This document shows positions 25,601-34,577 of a stretch of 64,000 nucleotides of DNA, piece after piece. Positions within the stretch are counted from its first letter, which is position 1, and each line of letters begins with the position of its first letter. The notes under the pieces are model-generated. The model ran no database searches, was not told the origin of the DNA, and worked only from the letters and a program-made list of their open reading frames with translations. The translations under genes were made by a program, and so were the position numbers. Source of the stretch: Branchiostoma floridae (Eukaryota > Chordata > Leptocardii > Amphioxiformes > Branchiostomatidae); NCBI RefSeq assembly GCF_000003815.2, contig NC_049989.1:7652195-7716194 (forward strand), in the 5' to 3' direction.

Positions 25601-28600
25601 TGCTCTGTGTTGTTCTTCTTGAACACAATGTGGATCTCATCTCCATGGTTTAGTTCCCACTTCTGTCCCTTCCCGACCTTGGTGTTGTTGATCATTGTTC
25701 CATTAGTACTGCAGACAGAAAAATATATGTCAGTGCTTGTTGTTTTATTTTTAGTCAATACAAAAGCCTGTAGTTTTCACGTTTGCTTACAATAAAACTT
25801 ACGGCAAAGAAATTGAAGAAAATACTAGTAGTGATCAGCAGGAAGAAGAAAGAAAATGTAGATGTCTAAAATACCTCTTTCTCCATAATTAAGTCTTTGC
25901 TGTGACTTGAACAGATATAAAACAAAATCAAAAGTACATGTACAATGTGAAACACAACCCCACCTTGTATCCTGTAGAAACACTTTTCCTGTAGCAGGTT
26001 CCCTGAGCAGTGAACAGTGAGAACTGGACACAAGCTTGTTCTCTGGGAATGTCATATCACCAGCTGAAACAGAAAGGGACAACAATAACATATCAAATAT
26101 TATTCCTGACGTACACAGGAACAGTCATGATTAACGAGCACAAGCATCTGAGCTCATTGTCATCAAATACAGTAGGGATATTCTAACTTCTACATTTATT
26201 TTGTTTCTTTGAACCTTTATTTATTCAGAGAAGCTCAAATTGGCCAGCAGGTCGCTTTTCATTGAGGTAATGAGGGAGGTAAGGGTCAGATAAAATATAA
26301 TAGGGATATAGATTACATTGAGTACTAATAAAAATACATGCAAAGATTAGCCGATACATGCCTGTGAGGCTGGTGTCTTACTCTGAAGGTTGGTTTACTG
26401 GATATTCAAATACAAATTACTAGATGTCAACCAATTCCTGATATCTACAACTTTTTCTAAATTACCAATAGGTGAGCACCAGGCAAAGAGTGGGAAGAAG
26501 CACATTAGAAAGATATAGGAGCCAACAACAGTACAGTCACTAAGTTACACAAGTTAATTTCATGTAATAATCACCAAACTGCCACACTATGTATTCATAC
26601 ACTGAGGGCAGAGCAGCCTAGACTGGGTTGTAAAAATGGAAATGTAAAGGCTTGTAAGAAAAGCTCATTTCCATTCAGAAGGACTAATAAAACATTGTCT
26701 TAAAAAAACATCACCTATGATTATTTAATGTATGTAAACTACATGTATCTATCTTTTTTAAAATGTTCTCCCTCTACTAGTAAAAGAGAGGTAAAATCAC
26801 AGCATACATATAGAACATGGAGGTTCTGATATGTTACAACAAGCAATTGGCAAGGCAAAAGGTCGCCATAAAATCCTTCCATCATCATGATATATTGAAA
26901 TCTAATAAAATTCAGGTGAAATGAAATTACACTATTTACAGAGATAAAAAAGCTCTCTCAATATATCATCTCTGACATTTTTGGGTTACCTCCAGTTCAA
27001 AGGTGAAAAGGGATGACTATCAATATTATTTACATGACAGAATGAAAGATAGAAAATACATCATCTCTTCAATCTAAGAATGCACATTCCATTTACACTG
27101 AAAATGTGCAACGCCCATTCCTCATTAACTGGGAAAATTGGAGGTAGAAAATTGTAAAAAATAAAGTTGTCCAAAACGCTTACCTGCTGGTATGAACTTG
27201 TTACCACTTATATCGACTATCTTTTGCTATTTTTGTCTGTTGCTAACACGCTTAATTTTGGAGATATTTGATTTTTAGTAGGCCATGTCATCTTTCCTAC
27301 AATTTCGTAATAAAGAGCATATTACTACACAGAGAAATGATCCAGCAAGTAATAGTGGATTAACAACAGCCAAATTAGCGAATTTTCCAACCCAAAACCT
27401 TCAAATTACACGCCAATGAGAAATATTTAACCGCCGTGTCATTTGTTTCGGAATAATCATCAAAATTACTAGCTATTAAGTTTGCTACATTTGTATAAAG
27501 GTAAATGAATGATATATTTTTTTTCTGATATGAAGACAAACCGTTTAATACTCCTTAATTTTCACCCTGTAGGATGGGATAAGAGCGATAGAATATATTT
27601 ATGAAAATGGTTGGAAGCAGGCGATATCTATTCTACATTTAAATGCCAATGAACTGTGGTAACGTAAATTACAGAATCTCTAACATTTGGAGGAAAGCCG
27701 AATAGTCCTGTACTCACCCAGACTCTGCGGAAAGACACCCAAGATATGCAAGGTCTCTATCTTGGCGGGGTCTATTTAAATACATGCTAAGTAACAAAGG
27801 ATTCACGCAATCACACGCTCTAGGTCAGAACCGCTTCGTCCTCGTGTCCTTTAATCAAGTCTTTGGGAATAGCAGGACATGATGCGATGGCAACATGCAC
27901 CAGATGGACTGGGCCTTTCTAGCACAAGCTTTCGATATTGGAAAGACAACAAACTAAACACCAGTTATCGCACTTCTTATAAAACATTTTTTAATGTCAG
28001 GACAATCTTTGTTCGTGGAACAAACACAATGTCACATCAATACAGAATGAATGTGCTACCTAACAAAATGTCCATCCATACACCTTATATCGTGTAGTTT
28101 AATAATACCGGCAGAAAGAACTGTGTAATATGTGTATAACAAGGCTTTTGTTGATGAGCAAGGCTATAAACAACAGTGAATTTTCCAAAAGAGAGCTGCA
28201 TGTGTAAAGGCAGTCTGTTCTACAGTTATCCTGGCAGCCTGTCCCTTTATACTAATGCCACATGATTACATGACAAGCCTGACGTTATATAGATCTTGAC
28301 TTTATAGAGTGGGATTGGTTTCACAAATAGCTTTCTGCCTTGAACCATGTGTCTGTCCACGTAAAACAATTCTGTGCATCAATTCTGTGCAGTCACGACT
28401 GGTTGAAAGAGTAGTTTGCTTCTGAATTAACAAGATTTCCAACCTAAACAAGCAAAGGTGAAAACTTCGGAACATCTAATGATAGTGAAGTCTTAACTTA
28501 AGTTAGCTATTAACTTCTGCAGCCCATATGCTTTTGATCATGGAGCTTATAACTCAATGACAAGTCCTCAATGTAGATAACGTGGCGCTAGCGTAAATAG

Positions 28601-31600
28601 TGTCGCTGATTTACTGCCGTCTGTACGTTTATATAAAGGGGTCCACTGTGTAAAACGAAAAATATTTCTGTGACACGAATCTTGACTAGATTGACCTTCA
28701 TAATTAGCTGATCATAATCTCTGTTGCTATTTAAGACAAACATGCTTGAAACGTACCTTACTTCATCAGTCAGTGTTGAGCATGAATTTCTGTCATTCCA
28801 GTCGTGTGATCTTCAAAAAGCGCGCGAAAATGACGACAAACTTGCACGAGTCTAGTTTGACAACAGGGGTTTATTTTGGTTCAGTCCAACCCAATATACA
28901 TTTATTCAACTTGGTACTATACATTCCGTGTAATGTTGATTATTGAAGCATCAGATATCAATATAAACACCCGCATCTTTCCAAGTTGGTGCATGTCAGG
29001 TTTATCATTTGAACATCGTTCCTGTAACAGTGGGGTTCTAGCGCTGCCAAACTGACCACGGCAACAGCTCTTGAGCTTTTGGTGTTGTGGTTAGCACGTT
29101 GGATTTGTGATCCGGCTGCCCGAGTTCGGCGCAGGTTCGAATCCCGAGAGTCGGGATGTTGTTTATTTCTGTTCTTACTCGCCCCTCTGAATTTCTACAA
29201 TGGTTCCCACGCCGGCCCTGTGAGTAACAGGCTAGTATGTGCCACACAGGGATGTCGATCTCGGAGATTCGAGGACGAATCTTGAAAAGAAAAGGGGGAA
29301 TAGTGTAACAGTGGTGTTCAAGGACTGCTAAACCGAAGACGCCTAATGGCTTAAGCCTTTTGGCCGAACGGTTTGCACGTTCGACTTGTGATCCGGCTGC
29401 CCGGGTTCGGCGCGGGTTCGAATCCCGGGAGTCGGGGTGTTGTTTCTTTCTGTTCTTACTCGCCCCTCGTATTTCTACATTCCTATAAGAAATGAAAAGT
29501 CCCGGAATCGTAAAATTCACTGAAACAGGAACATATAAACAGACTGCATTGTGACTCTATGGCAAGCCAAGCCCACCTACAGTAACATTACAGCAGATAA
29601 TACGTCTTTGGTTGATGTGCTCTTGCTGAACATCCGGTGACATGTTGAAGAAAAAAAATGGTAACGTAAATTATATGGTAACGTAAATTATATTTATGCT
29701 TTTCATGATAAATAAAATTTTAACAAACAGCTCTGGAAAGATTAACTCTGCAGGCAATTACTTATCTGGGAGCATTCTTTCCTATGAGTACAAAAGTAAT
29801 GATCTTTCTATAATTCTAAGGGACTTATTATGGTAACGTAAATTATATCAAAAAAGTGACAAACGGCCTGAGATTGGCGGTTATAGTCATGTTTCCAACA
29901 TTCGTGTTTTATGTGTTCTGTCATTTGTTTGTTACGCAACACCACTGTTTAGCAGATAAAACAGTGAAAAAATTATCGGAAAATGTCTTTTCGTAAGCGA
30001 ATTACACCCAACAGAAGTTTGGTAACGTAAATTATACAAAAGTTGGCGACAAGAATAAAACGGCATCTGACGTAAAAAGGTCGTCTGCTGGACAAGTTCA
30101 TCAACACGTGACAAGCCGGCCTAAGTGGTTGATGTAAATTATGACTGAAAATTTAAAGAACTAACGTCTTTTCATTATCAGAATGCCACGATATTCACCT
30201 TTATAGCATTTCCGACACGTGTTTTAGCGTGTTTCTAAGCAAAACCTTACCCGGGACGACCAAAAGGCAACTAACAATGGTGGGAAAACATTGCTTAGCA
30301 TATTACTATCATGTACTTGTAACGGAAAAGGGCAAAATACGTAGTCATTGTGTCTTTAAAGAAAACTGTGGCCCGCTGCTTATGTGCGACAGCAATTTGC
30401 CCCTTTAACGAGGAATGGGCGGCAAGTACAACACAAAAAAGGATTTACAACAATCAATTGATTGAATGTCTAATTTTCCAGGATGCATTTGCTGTGCCAT
30501 GTGTCATTTTTGTAGAGTAAATTGATAACATCATGTAAGTACTTTGTACCAGAGGTAAACAACATTTTGGTACATGTTAATCATTTCATTATGCACATGT
30601 TTTCTTAATCTATTAGTAAGCAGAAACACTGTAAACTTTAGAATTGATACAGTAATTGCTTCTCCTCTCTAAATAATCACTATGCAAATGACTTATAATG
30701 TTACCTTTATTTTAATTTAATTACGCTCACATAAATAGGTGTAATTATTTTTTTTAACATGTTGAAATTGCAACATGTTATTTCCTGCTGTTATCACCTG
30801 TGTGAATCGGGTAGGAACACAAAACATTTTGCAAACATGAGCAGAATTTTCTTTTTTTCTTCCGAGCACTTCACTGTGCTATGTTATAGTATGTAATCAA
30901 CAACAGATACTGGATCCGTTCGAATTCAGTAAGATGCTATCATTTCCTGTGCTGTGGTCATGGTCGTTTATATGAAGAAGCCCTTTCACAGAGATTGGGG
31001 CGCATGTGTGGCAACAGGAATTCCAGGTAATATGTCAAAGGTAAAAGGCCCACAAAAGGAAACAAAACCCGTCTGGACGTCATAATTTTTTTTCGAGGCC
31101 TTTACCTTTTAGCCTGGGTACCATCCGATTTCTACCAGGGCTCCTTACACTCGCGTTTCTTTTAGAGTAGCGAGTGTAAGGAGCCCCGGTAGAAATCAGA
31201 TGGTACCCAGGCTATTTACCTTTGCCATATTATCTAGAATTCGTGTCGTCTTGCATTCTGATCTGATATGAATGACCTGAAATTACCTGAAATGTAGAGA
31301 CCTTGGTCTGTGCAACCAGGGGCCAATGGGTAAATGGGCCCCTTAGTTTCGCACGCGTTATGTTAGTACATCTAAAAAGATAAACAGATGTTTAACTTGA
31401 TTTGGCCTTCCCGTCTCCCTGAAAATCCCCAGGTCGGAAATGATTGATGAACCGAAACAAACCATGAATGTTAATGCCCCACACCCATTTTAGAGCGTTT
31501 ATTCTCAAACGCCTGGTTTTAACTGATAAAGCGACGCCCCAAATTATTGAAGTTGAAGTTTTTACTCTCTAAAACCTGAAAACACTTCCGTATGAAGAAT

Positions 31601-31775
31601 CTAAACAAAGAGAGGTGGTAAGAAAATTTTGAGACCCCAAAAAATGCGGAAGAAATCGGATACCTCTTCTGCCGATGGTAAATTTGTCCTTGTTGATGGA
31701 AACTGGCGGTGAGTCCACATCAGTCGTGCTCACTAGCTGTGCCCACGGCTCTCTCGCATCCGCAGCAGCCGACAT
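19649..31775 (-). CDS. CHFR: E3 ubiquitin ligase CHFR (FHA-RING-PBZ checkpoint protein)
   Basis: Eighteen exons on the minus strand: 31664-31775, 25964-26063, 25599-25708, 25305-25439, 24682-24740, 24366-24540, 24085-24259, 23678-23822, 22887-23114, 22663-22729, 22113-22493, 21687-21833, 21459-21542, 21175-21245, 20857-20944, 20423-20548, 19809-19884, 19649-19688. All phases join, giving 772 aa (human 664). The FHA domain (about residues 25-115) shows FTIGRR, FPENKLVSSSHC and TNGTMINNTKV. The C3HC4 RING has C277, C280, C293, H295, C298, C301, C312 and C315. A Cys-rich region contains MYWGCNNPRCLGCL. The C-terminal PAR-binding zinc finger is intact (CYWGRNC, then HHAKNFSHICEQTRF). CHFR ubiquitinates mitotic kinases and delays prophase entry under stress; the PBZ binds poly(ADP-ribose). 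The 381-nt exon 22113-22493 is extra compared with human. The intron after 24366-24540 uses a GC donor. Intron 1 is about 5.6 kb. Confidence 0.96.
19978..20059. mobile_element. Palindromic miniature element, copy 1 (9-bp target duplication)
   Basis: An 82-bp foldback begins TAGCCTGGGTACCATCC and ends with its near complement GGATGGTACTCAGGCTA, with a 4-nt loop. GTCCTACTG flanks it exactly on both sides (19969-19977 and 20060-20068). It lies in a CHFR intron. The same element recurs at 31110-31214. Confidence 0.8.
20161..20366 (+). repeat. tRNA-derived SINE-like repeat
   Basis: It starts with a tRNA-like block: TAGCTCAACTGGTAGCAAGC is an A-box match, followed by a decayed T-arm. A unique-looking body follows. 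It lies in a CHFR intron. The extent of the body is uncertain. Confidence 0.4.
22113..22493 (-). other. CHFR extra exon with an internal duplication
   Basis: This 127-codon exon lies between the RING half and the Cys-rich half of CHFR. It is Ser/Thr/Pro/Val-rich and contains two related units, GEEITLYDPRVVGP and GQGISMYDPRVLGS, about 45 residues apart. Human CHFR has no such block that I recall. It is open throughout and in phase with its neighbours, so it is a real coding exon, probably disordered. Confidence 0.7.
24996..25370. repeat. Tandem duplication of a CHFR exon-intron boundary
   Basis: Four 84-93 bp units, each beginning taccatactcc, run from 24996 into the 3' part of CHFR exon 4. 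Each unit copies the last 61 bases of that exon plus about 31 bases of intron, including the 5' splice site. Three donors remain intact (GAGATGG|gtgag or gtaag); the most distal one is mutated. Unit length is not a multiple of three. Confidence 0.85.
27658..30034. repeat. Dispersed motif GGTAACGTAAATTA, five copies
   Basis: The motif occurs at 27658, 29660, 29677, 29832 and 30021, all on the plus strand; four of the five continue to GGTAACGTAAATTATA. A partial copy (gatgtaaattatg) follows at 30131. All are in CHFR intron 1. Two copies at 29660 and 29677 are directly adjacent. Confidence 0.7.
29023..29470 (+). repeat. Two tandem tRNA-derived SINE units
   Basis: Two units about 282 bp apart each begin with tgtaacagtgg. 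Each carries a tRNA-like block with GTGATCCGGCTGCCC and a B-box GGTTCGAATCCC, then the same tail (ctgttcttactcgcccct). They lie in CHFR intron 1. A long minus-strand frame across both copies is a by-product of the repeat. Confidence 0.65.
31110..31214. mobile_element. Palindromic miniature element, copy 2 (9-bp target duplication)
   Basis: A 105-bp foldback begins TAGCCTGGGTACCATCC and ends GATGGTACCCAGGCTA, with a 15-nt loop. It is flanked by TTTACCTTT on both sides (31101-31109 and 31215-31223). It is the longer relative of the copy at 19978. It lies in CHFR intron 1. Confidence 0.8.
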
Positions 31776-33023
31776 TTTGCGAAAACGTTAGGAAAACCGA
31801 GAAGAAACGTAGGAAAATGAAGCTTATGTTGTTCTCTCCCTTCTTTTTGTCAGCTGGGGAGGTCAGGGGTTAATGCTGAACGCATGCAAGCATAATACAC
31901 TAAGTAGTCATTTTTTCCATTTTCTCATTACCAATTACATTCCCATAAGTGAATCACCTAACAGTTTGACAGAAATTTAAAGAATATGTAGTATTTTTTT
32001 TAAATTTTGTGTCTACAGGTCAAAATCACTTTGATACAATGCGTTTTGTTGCGTTACGATGCGTTGAAGCGGGGGCAAGCCTTGGCAAGTCAGCTGACCT
32101 CGAGTAACCTTGAAGCAATGCAGTACAACTGCGTCCCCTTGTGACCAACGATAAAATTGCAGTAAAGTCAGCTAAAAGTGAATGGATTACTAGTATAGAG
32201 AAACATTGATTGAAATGAATAATCCTAATAATGCCCTAATTTGCATGATCAATGAGAAAATATCTAAATTCGTAAGTGGTAAATGATGAGATATTCATAG
32301 TGACGTTAACACATTAGTGTCACATGTTGGGTATGACCTACTTGTTGGGTATGTAAAAGTCAATACATGTACCAACAAGCATAGATCATGTTAATTTCAT
32401 CGTCATTTGCATAATTAATGAGGAAATACTATACAGTACCTTCCTGGATATTTAGAACATGTGATCCTTCGAAAAAATGATTGGTTATGTTACTCAGACA
32501 GACGTGGTCGAGTCATGGGAACCACATGAGCTGTTGTCCGATTATGGGCAATACCCTTTATTCCATGTTAGCATGTCTCTTGACTTGAAGTTGTGTAGGT
32601 CATAGCCTTAAACATTCAAACATTGTTCAGTTATCCCTTGCACTGTCTGGGCTACACAGCTTACACCAAAGGTCGTTTGCGTTCAAACAGAAATACCAGA
32701 TCATTAAGGTAACATACGACATAGTTTAGCACAATCTGAGAACGATTTAGTTTTTCTCTCGTATACATAAATGGTACGGGTATGCATGAATACAAACACG
32801 GCATGTTACACGTCTGAAAACACGACCTCCTTGTCAGAGTTGACAACATAGCAAAATAGAGTAAACGCGAGATAACTGTTGTAGTATTTCTGTGCACTGC
32901 AGTATGGTGACTACGCCGCAGTGTAGCGCTGGTGAAATGCTATGGGCTCACCGCTTTGGAAGTTTTGGAGAGATGATTGACATGAATGAATTTTACGAAA
33001 GCTTCTTTATGAAGTGACCGTTA
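31776..33023. other. Upstream flank of CHFR
   Basis: This holds the CHFR promoter and AT-rich intergenic DNA. No coding exon is supported. A 37-codon plus-strand frame at about 32904-33017 (starting MVTTPQCSAG) lies in the same frame as the ORF at 33024 and ends just before it. Confidence 0.4.
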
Positions 33024-33305
33024 ATGGCCTCGTTTGGTATTCTTGTGATTGGAATGTGTACAGATCCTCTTGAGGCCCAGACGGTCTCAGTATCCACCGT
33101 ACCAGTCAGTCGGAGGGACCCACTGCGACACTGGCACCCCTCCAACGCTCCCGACGTCAAGGGGGACCGATATCATAGACATGGTGCACCTTCAAACACA
33201 GAGAAAAACTTTGATAAATTTATCAAGAAGTTTGGTTTCAACGAGCAAAATAAAGTTAACAAGCAGGTGAATCAAACAACCCAAAACAATTATGGAGAAC
33301 AGTAG
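33024..33305 (+). CDS. Uncertain ORF, possible exon of an unknown gene
   Basis: A 93-codon plus-strand frame starts MASFGILVIGMCTDP and ends in a polar Asn/Lys-rich stretch (EKNFDKFIKKFGFNEQNK). An acceptor-like gtgtacag| at 33063 and a donor-like AACAAGCAG|gtgaat at 33268 would make this an internal exon; in that case another frame is equally open (PRRSQYPPYQSVGGT). I recognise no family. It could be non-coding. Confidence 0.22.
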   Translation: MASFGILVIGMCTDPLEAQTVSVSTVPVSRRDPLRHWHPSNAPDVKGDRYHRHGAPSNTEKNFDKFIKKFGFNEQNKVNKQVNQTTQNNYGEQ

Positions 33306-33358
33306 GGGTACTCCAGTGTACTTGGCTAAAAAGATGTAGCATGATGTATTCTCCAAGC

Positions 33359-33422
33359 AGAGGTTGGGTCGCGGGGGTAGTAGCGTTCGGGATTTTTACT
33401 GGCTGAATCCGACCCAACCTCT
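33359..33422. repeat. Inverted repeat with 13-bp arms
   Basis: AGAGGTTGGGTCG at 33359 and its exact complement ending at 33422 flank a 38-bp spacer. The left arm overlaps the motif CTCCAAGCAGA seen in two other inverted-repeat regions. Confidence 0.45.
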
Positions 33423-33598
33423 ATTGGCTAATAAGCATGCACCTCTTTGGATACTTAAAATTGCTTTATTTTGCATTTACCTTGATCTGACCTAACTGTC
33501 GTTCTACTCTCTGTCAAAGCAAGATGACACTATCTGACACTATCTGTTTTCAATTCTTAAGGCAGCTATATGTTCATATCTACAAAACATGTGCAGAC

Positions 33599-34577
33599 CT
33601 TGCAGGCTCCACACCAAGCTCTCCAACGAGGAAGTTGTGGATCTCCCTGTAGTATCTTTCCTTGTCTTTCTCGTTACTCAGCAGAACATCTGCCAAACGT
33701 ACGTCACTGTACACACACTTATCAGCCGAGCCCCCCAAGGAGCATGCGTTTGTTGACGCGAACTTGGGAAAGGATGTACTAGGTAAGAGAGACAAGAAAT
33801 GACAATGTTATTTTCAGTCTAACTTATGTCAACGACAAATCTTTGATATATGTACAACAAACTTGTAATTTGTGTCATGCCCTTGAACGCATGATTGTTT
33901 TATCTAACAGTCAAAATTTATCATATTTTAGTCTACTAACTCCTGTTACCTTGACGCTTTTTAAAGAATATGTTTCCTGTCTTTTGAAATATGACTTTTA
34001 TCTATTCATCATCCTTGTCGTCTATTGTTGTGAACCACAATTGAGGCTTGCACTGCCAGCGACCTTGTTACCAATATTGGCAACAAACCATTTTCCCCTT
34101 TCTAACAAACAGGTAATTCAGTTTAGTTCAGCTCTGAGGGGTGACACCACGATTGCCACAACAATCACCCCAAACGAGACAACTTGAATTTCACGTTTGT
34201 CTACGCACTGGTCTTGAATGAAGACATTGTCACCGTTTTGTGGGTATCCACTAAAGCTTGTGAAAGGGGTAACGGTCAATGATGATTCTCCTGACATAAA
34301 AGGGTGGGCTATAAGAGGATTCAACATTGACTAAAAAGATAGCGACTGATAGAAAATGGGAGATGGACGACAAAGTTTGAAACCAAATTAATAGCAGTGG
34401 ACGCCATATTATTGAATATCACTTCTTTATTTGTTTACAAGAGAGTGGAAACCTCAGATGACCTCGCCGTGTACTTACCCCCTCGTGCATTTTCGTCAGT
34501 TCCGACATGAGCTTGGAAAGCTTGGCGTCGAATTCTTGTGCAACGTCGAAGTTGGATCGAACAAGAATATAAGGCAT
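33599..34577 (-). pseudogene. MIF/D-DT-like tautomerase, frameshifted, third exon not found
   Basis: Exon 1 (34479-34577) encodes 33 residues starting MPYILVRSNF; MIF-family proteins carry a catalytic Pro directly after the initiator Met. The donor is GGG|gtaagt, phase 0, as in vertebrate MIF. Exon 2 (33599-33778) opens in phase 0 as YILSQVRVNKRMLLGG, then shifts frame in a run of six G (plus-strand C6 at 33731-33736). It continues as SADKCVYSDVRL and YREIHNFLVGELGVEPAR, matching the middle of MIF. Exon 2 is 180 bases where the two conserved splice phases require 3n+2, so there is exactly one extra base. I could not find the short third exon in the next 600 bp. It is either a pseudogene or an allele/assembly error. 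Confidence 0.6.

Noticed and set aside
29340-29440. Functional tRNA gene
   Set aside because: A and B boxes are present but the stems do not fold properly and the unit continues into a shared SINE tail. The same applies to the tRNA-like blocks at 18351 and 53804.
29038-29520. 160-codon minus-strand ORF
   Set aside because: It crosses both SINE units and consists of translated tRNA-like sequence; the repeated residues mirror the DNA repeat.
34118-34327. Minus-strand ORF with a hydrophobic segment
   Set aside because: Lies in the intron of the MIF-like copy, has no start context or splice support, and resembles nothing known.
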